Origin: Pisolithus tinctorius
Taxonomy: Eukaryota; Basidiomycota; Agaricomycetes; Boletales; Pisolithaceae
Direction of reading: 5' to 3'
Assembly: GCA_024663395.1 (NCBI GenBank)
Contig: JANFAH010000043.1
Span: forward strand, 310,001 to 374,000
DNA length: 64,000 bases
A model generated the notes under the pieces. It saw only the letters and a program-made list of their open reading frames with translations. It made no database searches and was not told the origin of the DNA. Below are positions 22,201-34,897 of the stretch, one piece after another; positions within the stretch are counted from its first letter, which is position 1; every line of letters begins with the position of its first letter. Position numbers and translations under genes: made by a program.

Positions 22201-23056
22201 ATCTGCCAGAAATGTCACCTTGAGTTCAGAGCTAGGGCTAGGGCTAGAATCACTACACACCGGCCACGAAAGGTACAGGCTGAAAGTCTTCAGGGGATGG
22301 TGTCACAGGCCTACTTTTGAGTATGGATTCTAGCTCATCCATAGTTTCGATGACCACTCTCTTGCGCGCAACTACGCAATTGGCACGGCACTTTATGTCG
22401 TTGGTTGCCTGGCGGAGCAGACTAAGTTCTCTGCTGATGGTAGTAAAACTTTGTCCATCCAGCAGAAGGCGGGAACATCTTTGTATTCGGGAGTCAATAT
22501 TTGATAAAACCTTCATAGCCCTGCTAGTTTGCTGACGAACATTCCTGATCTGAGGACGGGTATCGTGTGGAATGGCTTTGGCAGTCGATAATGGTGGCTG
22601 AGCACTCGTGGGGGCGCAGGAGAAGCTCGATGTATTCATGAGACGGTGGAGAGATTGGGTGATACCGGAAGTGATAGAAATAGGGTTTCGCGGACCAGCC
22701 AGGATGTCAGCAGTGGCTCCCATCTGCTGGAATTCCTCACGGGAGTTCCACATTTTAGAAGCACGGGACATGGAGTTCGGACCATCGTCGGTGATGGTAA
22801 GAGCCACTAAATGGCTAGCTAGGGCATCTGAAGGAGAGGCTAATTCTGATGATTCAAGTACGTGTTCCGGAAGAGTTCTATCTAGAGCACGAGGTAGTGT
22901 TCGGTGGGTATGGGGGTCTGCTCGAGGGGATTCACTTCGCTGTTTTATGTGTTTCAGATGCAGCGACAAACGATGGGAGTCCATGAGAACACCCCTGCCA
23001 TTTTCCCTGACGCATTCTTCGCAGGTGCACCACTTCAGGACGGGTGAGGCAGGCAT
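19235..23056 (-). CDS. Tnp2-type CACTA transposase
   Basis: Multi-exon minus-strand gene that would cut and join the element's ends in the nucleus. ATG 23056 (MPASPVLKWCTCEEC) was chosen because it opens a Cys-pair motif usual at the start of this family; the frame upstream of it looks like 5' leader. Clear Tnp2 landmarks are HVDFFNPEG and LPLDIRYKPENLYLAG (about 21530-21430), then DDLLVAWERGIRF, DLPAARHLAALAG with a CSVC zinc-type pair, and YSELWHLPYWDPTRQ followed by DSMHCILEGL (about 21000-20900). A GTGAGG..TTCTTAG intron near 20551-20497 restores the frame into RQTMPLFSSVQKHVRDRYDT. A last intron at about 19596-19545 leads to the final exon (RSLPPVPASIKYIYEQDG). Frames join without obvious lesions, so it may still be functional. 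The CpG content is that of an unsilenced gene. Confidence 0.85.
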
Positions 23057-23512
23057 AACAGCAACCTGTAATTGTATTAGTACAACATTCACATATGCCA
23101 CTATGTAGTCATACCTAGAACGATAGACAGTGAGCTCACAAATGAAGCAGTAGAGGAATATCTGTGTCACAGCACAAGAACAAGTACGGGCAATGGCCAA
23201 GACTGGGCAGGCTGCAGTCGCTTTTATATCCTAGAATGAGAAGAAGAACAAGACAAATTGCCATTGACCGGTACATACTTGCGATGAAACACAGACCCTG
23301 CCAAGCGCTGTTCATCCTCTGCTACGATTCATACATCATGAAAAACAAGATCCTATATAAAGAAAATTCGTCAGCATACATGAGTTGAGAACAAGGCCAC
23401 CGACAGGCTGGCACTATGGAGTAGCATAAGAACAACTGCCACTGGTCGATACACAACTATAAAATGAATGTAGTCCTACAATGATCTATTGACGAATTGA
23501 ATATGGTGGATG

Positions 23513-24210
23513 TTAGACAATATGGATTGAAACCATATTTGGATTAACGTTGGACTCACTCATGCGCGTCTTGACGACATTGGGTTTCTAGCTTCGCGAC
23601 CTTGTCAATTGGTCGTCAAGCGGTTTGGAAACGCATTCAGATTGGAAAACAATAAAAAATTATCGCCACGATGGCCGCTAAAAAGGTAGCAAGACCTAGG
23701 TATGCTTAATTAATTAGATTAAACATGTATGCAGAGTTAGTATGCGACCAACCTGTGTGTGGTGACAGGTATGCGACGTCATGGGTTATAGGGACCTGCA
23801 GATAATTATTAATGGTCCTGGAGTATGTAGTCAGATTGATAACCAAGTAAGCAGCATACTTGGTGCTTATCTTTATTGAATGCCACGTCATATTGTTGCT
23901 TCCTCAGGCATATGAATTTTATTATATCTTCGTCTACACTCATATTATTGAAATTCTACAGTACTCATCAGTTTCGCGTTGATGGTCGCATCGCACCATC
24001 TTCGCAAAGACTACTATTAATATTGATGTAATTCTAATTCTAATACTACGGTGTCTAACGCTAAAGTGGTGGGCTGCGAGCGAAGAAGGTTAATAGATTG
24101 CTGAGTACTAAGAAGTGACGAGCGACTTGCCTGTAGGTGGTGGAAAGAAGGAAAAAGTGTTCGTGAGAAATTTCGTCGTTGATATACTGAACGCAACTCA
24201 CGCTCACGTG
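23513..24210 (+). repeat. Fold-back repeat, copy 1 (left arm only)
   Basis: Closely similar to the left arm of copy 2 (27368-28017), from TTAGACAATA to the ACTCACGCTCACGTG at the stem tip. Here the sequence diverges just after the stem tip, so the second arm is missing. It lies directly upstream of the transposase gene. Confidence 0.75.
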
Positions 24211-24477
24211 CTCCCATTAGGTGGCGTAAGCTTACCGCTGATATAACCGTGCCGTGGAAGTTTCAATGTTATCACGCGCTCTAAAGAGTATTCCAAAATG
24301 AAAATGTCATCACATTCATACGAGACGACATGCAAGATGACGTGCAGTCATCTAAACAATAGGGCATATAAGTGGGTATGCAGGTTATAGCTGTAAGTTT
24401 GTGCGAGATGTACACGTATGATAGATTCTAGGCACAAAGGTACAAGTTATTGGGGTTGGCTGTATCCAGCACATTGA

Positions 24478-25416
24478 CTACTCACCTACAGTTCGAGTCG
24501 GACAGTTCACTCGGGTGAGGAGTCTCTTCTTATCTTTTGCCGGTGCCTTGATGAAAGGTACTTGAGACGAAGGTGGATCATATCGATAACAGGCCAACAG
24601 TGCTCGTAGTCCTCGAGTCGCGGGAACCGTTGCCTGGCCTAAAATGAGTGAGTAAATTCCCTCCGGACACAATAAATAACCTACAATGCCTGTGACTTTC
24701 TGAACAGCCTTGAAATCCTGGTAGCTCCTGCTTTTCGTCGTATCGAGATACTTCTTCACTGCAGTGTGGACGACTCACTGCCAGGTCTTACCTTAGTTAA
24801 TGAAGCACATCGTCAACGACGTACATACCTTGAGTTTACGCATCTCATCGTCACTCCATCGCAAGTGCTCCTCAAGGTTGTATCCACCCCTTCCTGGGCG
24901 GCCTACCTCGCCGGGTGGTTTCCGAATTTTAGTGGTAAGCTCAATAGACTCGAGGCTGGTGAGTGAGGAGTCTGACGGTGAAGGCGAAGATCGTGGTTCC
25001 CCAACATCAACACTGGCGAAACTGACTGTCTTTGGTGACCGAGGCGATTTGGGTGTATCCTGATCGGGCGACTGTGGCCGAGGCGATTTGGGTGTATCCC
25101 GAGCGGACATCTGGCTGGACTGGGGTGACTGCGCCCTACATAGCTCCTTTCTATTCTCTAAAGAGGTCTGACGGCTCATGGGGCTCATTTCTTGCTCCGC
25201 TACCACTATGACACGCCAGACCTGCTGATACACCATCTCGGCCTGCGAGGATAACAAGGGTAAAATCTCCACCGGGTGGGGAACAAGGGGGGGAACGGAT
25301 CGAGACCTTGCGTGTTGCGACCTGACAGGAGGCATGGGGATTCGGTTTGATTCAGTCACTGGGAGGAATTTATGAAAGTATTTATGAGACGGGCAGGTTA
25401 TTGTTACCCGCATCAT
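24478..25416 (-). CDS. Probable accessory protein of the CACTA element, truncated domain
   Basis: Two exons on the minus strand, joined between about 24830 and 24745. The first exon (from ATG 25416) codes for a Ser/Pro-rich disordered region with a repeated unit DTPKSPR(S/P)Q (about residues 105-130) and ends in NLEEHLRWSDDEMRKLK. The second exon starts KYLDTTKSRSYQDFKAVQKV. I recall this YLDTxKSRxxQ block from proteins common in agaricomycete genomes. There it is normally followed by a segment containing a WP(V/I) motif that I do not see here, so the domain may be cut short. It could correspond to the second (DNA-binding) protein of CACTA elements. That is an inference from position only. 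Confidence 0.5.
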
Positions 25417-26636
25417 TGTTTCCGATCAATCAATCATGACGGCATTCTCATTGTGTGGAGTTAGTTGCCTGGTTGCGAACGCCATGCTTCTCTGTATTTT
25501 TCTTATTGGTTCGTCCCTAATATAATGATTTGTACCTTGATCTAACAACAGACATCCGATTGGCACCATGCACCAGGAATGAACAATTTCTTCGACACTA
25601 CTGATTCTGTTCGCCCCTGCTGCTGGCACATTATCTTAGATAGAACATAACATAGGAGGGTGGAGAAACAGACCTGGGTGGAATCGCAGGAGTCGTCATT
25701 ATGTGGGGGAGCAACTTTGGAAAGCTGTCAAGGAAGCACTAAGCAGAGACACAGTCAAGACAAAGGATGCCCTACCCTTCTCGTGCACCTCTGCATGATT
25801 CCAAAAGCTAAACCAATGGCATCTGCAGTTACACACTCAATATCATCGCAGAATTTCTCATCCATCGGTCCCTGGAAATCTGCTAAGTGGCGCCGCACTA
25901 TACTAATGATGCGGGCTTCGAGATTAACCAAAGACAACTGGGTATCTTGGAACGACATTCGATTGAGGCGAAATAGATTGAACAAAGTAGATACTCACTG
26001 CCTGAGCTAGCAGAAGACTGGATATTGGTATCTTGGAATGATGTTGAGTTGAGGCGAAGTGGATTGAGTGTAGTAACAATACTTACCAGTGTCAAGGGAA
26101 GGCAAGAGTGCACTGCCAGAGGTAGCACTGAAATACTGTGTTGCTTGTGTAGAAGTACCGTCGCTCCCACTAACTGCTGCATATGTTCGTCAAAAATCAG
26201 GCATTCAAATTTCATTGCGCACCAGAGTTACCAGAAGCGCCCCAGACCATCGCGCCGCATCGGACCAGCCAGGGAGGAGCGCGAGCATGCAGATGGGGTG
26301 GAGGCTGATAACGACGAACCAGGGCAATGCATGTAGGGATGGAGACGGTTGTGGGAATGCTTTGCGCGACGAGTAGGTTCTGCCATGTGTGTGGTGAAAA
26401 TCGACTACGACAGGAGATGTTATATGGTAAGATTGTTATTGTCGGCACAGGGCATTGCAGAAAACGCACAAGACAATTGTCGTCGCCAGCATCACGCCTT
26501 GACCAAGATAACGAAGTCAAACCTAAATAAATATGAAATGAGAATCAAACATTCATAATGAAAACTATGCACACCGATTATTGCCGTCATCGCCAAATGT
26601 TTGCATAGGTGATGTTTACATATGGTCTAGATAGTG
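25417..26636. other. No confident gene; contains a direct repeat
   Basis: The block GGTATCTTGGAA(C/T)GA(C/T)(A/G)TT.GA.TTGAGGCGAA.(A/T)G(A/G)ATTGA occurs twice, at about 25937-25985 and 26029-26070, about 92 bp apart. Short frames on both strands have no recognisable domain. Confidence 0.4.
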
Positions 26637-27281
26637 TTACTTTGCTACTTCCTCTATTGGGAGTTCAATACCAAGGGCTGCACCCCACACGAGTAATACA
26701 ACGTACATACAGAACAAGCAAACTAACACACTGCAAAAACCTAGCATCGGGGACGGAATGAAGGAAGCCAAGTCTACCAGGTAGGCGAAAAAGAGCAGGG
26801 CGCAAAATGCCATGAAGCTGGAGGACAACGCGGACCAAATGCCAACTTTCGCACGAGGGACACCTGGTCTGGCACCTCGTACAGGGATGTTTCTTGCGCA
26901 TACGCCTAATCCGGTCATGAATGCAGGTTGTAGAACCACGGAATTTTACTCACGACGAGCAGGGCGACAGCCTGAACTTACGAAGCGGCTTTCTGTTTGA
27001 GCAGGAAGCATGCTGAATCGTTGACAGTCAGTTCAGTGTTCGCTACAGGGGTTTGGGGTTATCAACTCACACTGGTTGCAGGAGTAGGGACTGAATCTAC
27101 CACAAGTCCCCCCCCCTTGCGCTATATACGGAAGGGACCTAACTCCTGGCTTGATACTAGCCTTATTTGTAATAGTGTAGACCAACTTGACGACCTGTGG
27201 GCTTTTGTTTTCGCTCGAGGGAAGAGCTGTATTAACTGGGAAGCGTCGTAGGAATGAGGTGAGCGCACCCATTGTCAGGCG
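26637..27281 (-). CDS. Possible small membrane protein (uncertain)
   Basis: The last exon (about 26900-26637) codes for two hydrophobic stretches: ALSSSFMAFCALLFFAYLV, then a longer one ending VVLLVWGAALGI, then ELPIEEVAK and a stop. A first exon may start at MGALTSFLRRF (27278). The join between them is not resolved, and a competing frame exists. No family is recognised. The gene sits inside the CACTA element between fold-back copies 1 and 2. Confidence 0.3.
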
Positions 27282-27367
27282 CCGTGAAGGGCGATATATA
27301 TGCAATGCAGTTGACAGGTGGGGGGACCGCCGCAAGGGCACGGGAAAAAACTGAATGGGTGACTATT

Positions 27368-28610
27368 TTAGACAATACGGATTGGAGTCGCATTTGGATT
27401 AAGGTTGAACTCACTCATGTGCATCTTGACTGACATTGGGTTTCTAGCTTCCGGACCTTGACAATTGGTCGTCAAGCCTGTTTGGAAACATGCTGTTCGG
27501 ATTGAAAAACAATAAAAAATCGTTCGCCATGATGGCCACTAATCGGGTAGGAAGGCCTAGATATGCGTAAATGATTAAATTAAGACCAACCTGGTGACAG
27601 GTATGCGACATCATGGGTTACAGGGACCTGCACAGACATGATGGTCCTGAGGTATATAGTCAGATTGATAACCAAGTAAACAGCGTACACTGCTTATCTT
27701 TATTGAATGCGCGTACGCAATTTTATTATATCTTCGTCTACACTCGTATTATAGATTATTCAGGCTCATGTCGAATGTTTTCGCGTTGACGGTTGCACCG
27801 TCTTCGCAAATACTACATACTACTATCAATACTGATATAATTCTAGTTATTCTAATGCTACGGTGTCTAACGCTAGAGTGGTGGGCTGCGAGCGAAGACG
27901 GTTAATAGAATGCAAGTATTGAGAAGCGACGACTTACCTGTCAGTGGTGGAAAGAGGGAAAAGGTGTTCGTGAGAAAAGTCGTCGTTGATATACTGAACG
28001 CAACTCACGATCACGTGGTAGCCGCAGCAAAGATCGCCACCACTAAACACAAGCACGTGATCGTGAGTTGCGTTCAGTATATCAACGACGACTTTTCTCA
28101 CGAACACCTTTTCCCTCTTTCCACCACCGACAGGTAAGTTGTCGCTTCTCAATACTTGGCATTCTATTAACCGTCTTCGCTCGCAGCCCACCACTTTAGC
28201 GTTAGACACCGTAGCATTAGAATTAGATTTACATCAATATTGATAGTAGCCTAGAACTAGAATTAGATCAATATTCATAGTAGTCTGCGATGACGGTGCG
28301 ATGCGACCGTCAACGCGAAACTTAAACTTCAAATGATTGCTATCGACAGTAGTTCATACTGCGGCTGTCATCGATTTAAACATTCGACATGAGCTGAACA
28401 ATCCTATAATACGAGTGTAGATGTAGATGAAGATATAATAAAGTTGGGTATACATGAGGCGATGGCTTAGAAGCAACGATATGAAGTGCATTCCATGAAG
28501 ATAAGCACAGTGTATGCTGCTTACTCCGTTATCGATCTGACTACATACCCCTAGACCATTCTTCCATTCCTGTTGTCCACATCAAAAGACACCGTCTTTT
28601 GTCCTATTGT
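27368..28610. repeat. Long fold-back (hairpin) repeat, copy 2, both arms
   Basis: Two inverted arms meet around a 36-nt loop (28018-28053). The inner stem on each side of the loop is almost perfect for well over 150 bp (GATCACGTG next to the loop; GGTGTTCGTGAGAAAAGTCG further out), and the arms remain alignable, with small indels, out to about 27650 and 28560. Both strands read the same short peptide because of the symmetry. A transcript would form a very long double-stranded hairpin. The right end contains CTATTGTCCAGGACAATAG, a small perfect palindrome. Confidence 0.9.
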
Positions 28611-28756
28611 CCAGGACAATAGCAGTTCTGCTTGCTGAGCTTAGCGCCCCCCCCTCAAATAGCGGAAATCGTCGCCTTATATTGCTTCGTTAGTACTTCC
28701 CCCCTCACTCCATTTACCGCTCACTAGTTACTTCCAGCTCTTTCGACAACACCCCT

Positions 28757-31700
28757 GCTATCAATGGAACCAAAGGTCGAAAATCACCCCCGCTCTCCTC
28801 AATGACAAGGCTTTCACCTTTCTTGAGAGGTTTGCGCGCGATGATGTCACTGACACCTCCCTTCTATTCAATGTCGAAATCGAGCTTGCCGTCGCGGGTA
28901 TCGCCTTCAAATTGGAGGAATGGATAGACCTGATCGATATCATCATATTGAATCTGAAGGGCATAGGGATAAACTGCCATCAAGGCTGTGCGGGAGCTCG
29001 CACAAGCTAAGGTAGTCACAGTAGTTCCCCTGTTGGAAGATGCTGCCGCATGGCAGTTGGTTTTGCGTTGGGCAGCTGATGATAGCCTCTCCTTCGCCAA
29101 TTTCTTGACGGAGATGGAGAAATTCGGCGACAGGTACCAGTTCGACGAGTGGAAGTCCATCTTCGACCAAGTATTCGAAGCTGTCTCGGGAGGGTACCTG
29201 CTGTTGAGGTCGTTAGGGCAGGCCATGGCTGAGCGTGGCAGTCGTTGAGCCTTCTAGTAAGTAGATCTTTAAATCCTCACGATTTACTGACATCCTCCAG
29301 GTGCACTGCGATGCCCCCCCTGCTCAGGCTTCTTCCTCCCGTAAGTAAATTTCTCAAAGAAATTTCGTAAACCAATTCATACTGTATCTTGCAGGCGACG
29401 TCTCCCATGTGGTCCTCTCCCCCCAAGCTTCTTCATCGCAGACTCATAAGCTGAATGTTCACCTTCGGTTTTGGATCCCTTGCTAACCACTCAATCAGGC
29501 AAAAGCTCGCGCAGATCCCACCGCTCTCTATGCCCAGCGAAGCAGTCCAAGAATGAGCAAGTCCGCTTCCCGATATCTGGATATTTCTGCATGGGAGAAC
29601 GAAGAGGACGAAGAGGATGAAGAGGAAGACGAACTAGATGACGAAGCTAACCTTTGTCCAAGGGTGACCGAGATAGCCTCCATCGGGGCGTGCAAATTTA
29701 ACTCAACAGCTTGAAAGCCTTTTTCAGTCAGCTACAGGTGGTGAGGGGAGTGCAGAAGGGTCGAGGGCGAAGGCGCATCAGCAGGGACCCAGTTCAGCAG
29801 TGTCGAAGGTCGTATGGAGGTGGGTATGAATCAGACTCAGCCAAGAGTATTCAAGGTTCGTGCTGCCCTCTGGTATGTCCTGTCTCCTCTTCACTCCTTT
29901 GCTTGGGAACTCACCTGGTCTCCATTAGCTCGTTCTGCAGGATTCGTCCTCCAGCACTTCAAGCTGGAAGGCCTAAAATGCAAGACTTTCCATTCGGTCC
30001 CTTCGCCACATTTATGTGGAAGCTCCCAGCAGCACAAGACGTCCGACTCAGGCTTCCCCCTTCACACACCAATCTTGTCCCACAGATCGTGCCGGTACCA
30101 ATGGAAGAAATGGAACCCTTTGCGCAGCCCAGCGACATACCTGTTCACTCTTGGGTTCGCTTGTTAACAAGTGGTCTCAAGAACGAAATTGCCTATGTAA
30201 AGCGCGTCGAAGGCGACTCGGTGTACCTTCTCGTCGTTCCTTGGAATTTGCCCTACATCTCCGGTGGTGAGAACTCTGCGGCCCACCGGGAGCTTTTTGA
30301 CGTGGACCTGGCCCGCCAACATGGCCTGGAGGTAATCCTTACCCCGAGTCCGGAGGGGCGTACTATCGCCCACTGCCTCCAGTCTCAGTACCACTGTGGC
30401 CTTCTTCACAGGCGTTTTCAGAGGCGTAACGTCGAGCCGGTGAGCTTGCCTACTCCTGAGCAAATTGCATGGTTCGTCGTGTCGGACGTGGATCCCACTT
30501 TGGTTGCACGTACCTTGACTCGTTTCTCCGCTCAAAAGTGGCAGGTAGGAGATTGTGGCAAGATTCAGGCCGGGGAGTTTGTCAACGAGGTAGCATACTG
30601 TCACGATGGACGTCCAAGGTGAATCAGTGATTGTTCGTTTGGATAATCCTACTCTGGAATTGCCTACATCTCTGGAGATTTCAATTCATGACTTCAAATG
30701 CAAGTTTCGCAGTGGCGATTCAGTAGACATCATTGCCGGCCCTCATCGTGGCTTTGAGGGCATGGTACTCAGTGTCGACGTGATCGAGGACATGGCTCTT
30801 TTGTGTGGCAACAGCAGGACAACAGGCAAGTCAGGGTATTCAGAGTAAAATCCTTTGCTAACGCTTGCTCATAGATGGACGTCCCTACGATCTTCCTAGC
30901 ATCACACAGAGTGCTGCTGAGCTATCCCAACCGAGACCCCCACGATCAACTGCGACGCCATCCCCCAGTTGAAGAGCACTTCATAGAGCCCGGGGATGCT
31001 GGTATGTATCATCAGCAGACCCTACAGGGGCCTCAGCAGGCCGAGTGCAATACTTCTCCCTGCAGCCTCAGACAAATATGGGTCATGCAGGCACATCGAA
31101 AAGGCATTCGACGACGAAGATGCCAAAGGGGGACAAAGGCAAGTCCAAGGCTCAAGTACCAGAGGTTCCCAGTAAGGACAGTGACAGCGATGGGGCTGAC
31201 GATGAGGAGGTGATCATTGTCAGCTTGGACGACATCCAAGTGACAGCTCGACCAACGCTGCAGTTCTCGAAGGAGAAGGGGTGGGACGTTTCTAAAGGCG
31301 ACCTAATACAAGTCATACTGGGGTCCTGCTGTAGACTGTCGAAGGAGTTGTTCGCAGCAGTCGACCTGATCACCGCAACCCTTACACTGGAGTCTGAAGA
31401 CAGGTCCATGGGTACATGGTTCTACTTTGCCTGTCATCCCATCTCTAAAGGCGTCATAGCACAACATCCCTATTAATTTCTGCGCTAAATTAAGGGACTA
31501 CTCCCTTCAGTGATGCAGAACAACATATTGGATGTGAAGTATGGATCATCTCAGGGTCCGAATAAGGGATACAGTGGGACGCTGCGATCAGTAGGCCGAA
31601 CTTCAGTGTACGGTTGCAATCCATTCCGGTGCCATGACTGTTCAAAAATACTGCAGTTGCCTCCAGGTAAGTCACTTCATTGCTAGGGGTCATGCGCTGA

Positions 31701-32420
31701 TATTTCCTTTTTAGATTTGGCATCTTGCTTGATGGGACACCACTAGGTCCCTCGCACTTGGCGGCATTCAACCATATGTGACAGAGGTGTTTCATAACTC
31801 AATCTCAATGTCGCAGCACCACTCCACCTCCACTGCCAAGCGAAAATCCCTCAGCAGATCCAGGTCCAAGCAACCCCTGGGTCACCACTCCCTGATGATG
31901 TCAATCCGCAACGTCGCAGTGAGCAGGAGCGACAAACCATTGACTACAGGTACATCAATTCTCTCCCCCCTCTCGCTACACATTCTCTTGACTTTGTTGT
32001 TTAGGATGCATGTCTTGGCTCTTTGACAACGACTTTTGTAACTTCAGCAAGTGGCATGTCTGCTTGAGAGTCAGGCTTGCCTACAATCATGGGACCCTGG
32101 GCAAGTGGGTGGTTTGCACCACCATTCTGGATTGTTTCTTTTCAGAGAAGTATGGCGTGGCACCTCCTGGGCATGTGTCAGTTACCATGACCTCAAGCAC
32201 GGTAAGCACCATCATTGAACACCACACTATTCTGGCATGCAACTTGTCCCCTGCCAACCCGACAAGTACTGGTCAGTTCTGCCTAATACTGAAGGGCATG
32301 CTCCAAGGCAAAATTCACTGCATCAATAAATGTCAAACTAAGAAATCCCCAAAAGGGGTGGTATTAGAGGATGGGACTCAGCTTCCATTATGTGATGTTT
32401 GCCTGGTCGTTGCTGCATGA
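28757..32420 (+). pseudogene. Spt5-like protein with KOW domains (decaying)
   Basis: A multi-exon plus-strand gene related to the transcription elongation factor Spt5. Similar free-standing copies are common in agaricomycete genomes. Segments in order are: an N-terminal helical part (28988-29248); an acidic stretch SRYLDISAWENEEDEEDEEED (about 29572-29634); a KOW-like block HSWVRLLTSGLKNEIAYVKRV (about 30141-30205); a second, SGDSVDIIAGPHRGFEGMVL (about 30711-30770); a third, GWDVSKGDLIQVILG (about 31279-31323); a fourth, ISGPNKGYSGTLRSVG (about 31548-31596); and a C-terminal domain starting WLFDNDFCNFSKWHV (32014-32402). A frameshift lies near 30600 and other joins are unclear, so I call it a pseudogene or degenerate cargo gene. 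CpG drops sharply from about 31.5 kb on. Confidence 0.6.
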
Positions 32421-32884
32421 CTGATTGATGCCACAAGGTAGGTCTTTCAGCCTAATCATAATCAATTTACTGACATTTCGTCAGTGCTTCTCATATAGTC
32501 GCATCATATAGTTATTGATTTGACTATGTATATATTTTGACATAATTTACCTTTGACACAAGCATCTTTACAAGTTTATCACATCCTGTATGTACTATGC
32601 CTGGGAGAGAGGAACTCCAGCGTTAGTACATGGATTAGTATCTCAGACCATCCTAGGTATAGAGTGGAGCAGGAAGGGGCACTAGGGGGCTAACATGTGT
32701 CATGTTAGCGGGAGGGGTGGCAGGGGAGCGAAGTGAGGTGTACGTTTCCTGGGGGGATGCGGTCAGCGTGGTTAACTTCACGTTGATTGCAGAGGGCGCC
32801 TGCTGGTATTCAAGGTAATTCTCTACTCGATCTCAATATGCTCCAACATGTCCATTGTAGACAGCATACGTTCAAGTAAAATCA
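32421..32884. other. Intergenic, CpG-poor, no gene seen
   Basis: AT-rich spacer between the 3' ends of the Spt5-like (+) and F-box (-) genes. It holds a GGGAGGGG-type purine stretch near 32705-32735. Confidence 0.5.
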
Positions 32885-34532
32885 TCAATACTGGTATGGA
32901 ATAATCGTGATCTCCACATTTTGTTGAGTGAAGGGGCAGAAAATAGCCTTGTATCTATCGAGAGGGAGGGGTCTACCTGATGCAATATGCAGCATGCGAA
33001 CATTAGGAAATGCTCTAAGCCAAGGGCTGCAGTGACCCTGAAAAACAGTTAGAGGCAACAAGTAAGTGCAGAGAAGAACTTACAATTGCATCGAAGACAT
33101 CTGGAGTACTAAGGATTGGGTGGATTCCCCTAAAAGTGAGGTCTCTCACAGGGATTACATGCTTGTCAGTTATTGGGAATGTGACAAATGCTGCAAGCTC
33201 ATCGGTGGAAGTGATCATGGGCATTGAGATTTCAAGATGGGAAAGATGCGGGAGGTATTCTGCACATGACAAAATGTCGGAAAAGACATTTTGATTTCTT
33301 TCAGGATGGTAGGGATGAAATGTAATGTATAGGCATTGGAAGTCACTGGGAAGGGTAATTACCTTCAGAAGGGGGAGGATCCTGGTAGCAGGTCCTGCAA
33401 GCTTTCGAAGGGAGTGAAGGACAGAACAAGGAGTGATATCTTCCACAGACATGGTAGGAAAGCCACAATGGGAGATAGTTAGCTTGGAGATAGCCCGATG
33501 CGCGATTAGACAGGTAGCGAGGGCACCATACAGGCAAGTCTGGTCCACCTCCAATTCAATGAGGGAAGGTAGGTTTACCTTGCCAAGGAGTACCTGCCCA
33601 CTGTAAAGGACTTAGGCCTGTATTATTAAGCTGTAAAATTGCCAGTGGAGCACTTCGCAGCACAGAGAGGGTAAATCGGATAGAGTGTGGAAAAAAGAAC
33701 ATAGGCAACAAGATATTGAGAGATGTCAAGGTGCTTGGAAACAATTGGGTCATGCGAGGAATATGGATCAAGCCACCAGAAGCACTGTGGCTACTTGCAT
33801 GAAGTTCAGTGCACCCAGAGCCTAGTATACTTTCTAGCAGAGAACCAAATATGGGGGACATGCCCATCGGATCAATATATAAGTGCAAGTGCACTTGACA
33901 GACTGCTTGTGTATCCTTGAGGGAGTCGAAGAATGCACACATTGCACCTAGCTTCCGTCTGCTTAATGTTTCATTAAGGAAGAGTGCAAACATGCACCTA
34001 ATTGTCGCCTGCTTAATGTTTGCGAAGACCTGAACCACAAAGTCTTCACTGGTTTAAATGCAATGTGCCTCCACATAGGGAGGGCATTACAAACTACCTC
34101 ATTCACATCCAGCCAACCAGCAATCGGCAGCCTGAAGCCTACCAAGACAAGATAACAATGACCGGCAACACATTGTAGTTGTTGGGATACTTGGGACAAC
34201 CTTCGAAGTGAATCTGTGTCCAACAGGTCCACAATTTCCAGTAGCAGTTCATCTGGAACTCACGACAGATGGCAATCTTGGGGCACCTCCTAGATGCTAT
34301 GAGGAAAGGTCAAATCTTGACATTGCTGGCCACTTACATATTTTGTGGGGAGCCCCATGGCATCGTCTTCTGCTGTGCACTTGGGAACCTGCCCAAATGA
34401 CTGCATGAGAGGTTTCGCACCAGGATCTGCTTTGCAACCGCATATGGGTGGCTGGTGGGAAGTACCCCTCACCTTTTTGTAAGGTGGTCCCGGGGTATCT
34501 TCTACTTTGCGTTTGGGAACCTGCCCACACAA
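32885..34532 (-). pseudogene. F-box protein gene, broken near the start
   Basis: The F-box is VPDELLLEIVDLLDTDSLRRL (about 34249-34187). It is followed by a long Leu/Ile-rich region without strict repeats, as in fungal F-box/LRR-like proteins that recruit substrates to SCF ubiquitin ligases. Before the F-box there is a low-complexity part with a duplicated unit QVPK(R/C)(K/T)(V/A)ED. Between it and the F-box the frame has TAG (about 34302) and TGA (about 34267), both explained by C to T changes of CAG and CGA. Introns are visible, e.g. GTAAGT..TTTCAG at about 33088-33034. The last exon ends at 32885 after ITIIPYQY. The gene lies in the CpG-poor half of the CACTA element. Confidence 0.6.
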
Positions 34533-34897
34533 ATTCTTCTGTTAGCATACCATTTAGTAATAAGAGTGAGAAAATATCTAGTACACACCAGCATGGCTTC
34601 ACACCTGGTGATGTTGCACCAGCTAACCCATTAAATACGCAGAGGACACCAGAGGCTTTATCAGACAACACAATAGACTACCTAACTTGACACTGCATTT
34701 GGTCGCCTACTGCAACAAAAGCATTGCCAGAATTCAGGAACTCTCAATATCAACCTTGCCATCATGGTCACCCTCATTTGATTGTAATAGTGCTCATCAC
34801 CCACTTACGTCACTACATCCAAATTGCAGTAACAGCTGATGGGCCTTTTGTTTGACATGTAATATTCCAGAAAACCGCAATATCGCATTGGAGGACA

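Noticed and set aside
27910..28209. Overlapping ORFs on both strands with the same peptide (VGGGKREKVFVRKVVVDILNA)
   Set aside because: Both strands read the same because the region is a near-perfect palindrome; the match is a result of symmetry, not of coding.
28864..29226. Minus-strand 120-codon ORF opposite the Spt5-like gene
   Set aside because: Shadow of the plus-strand coding frame; no motif and no splice context.
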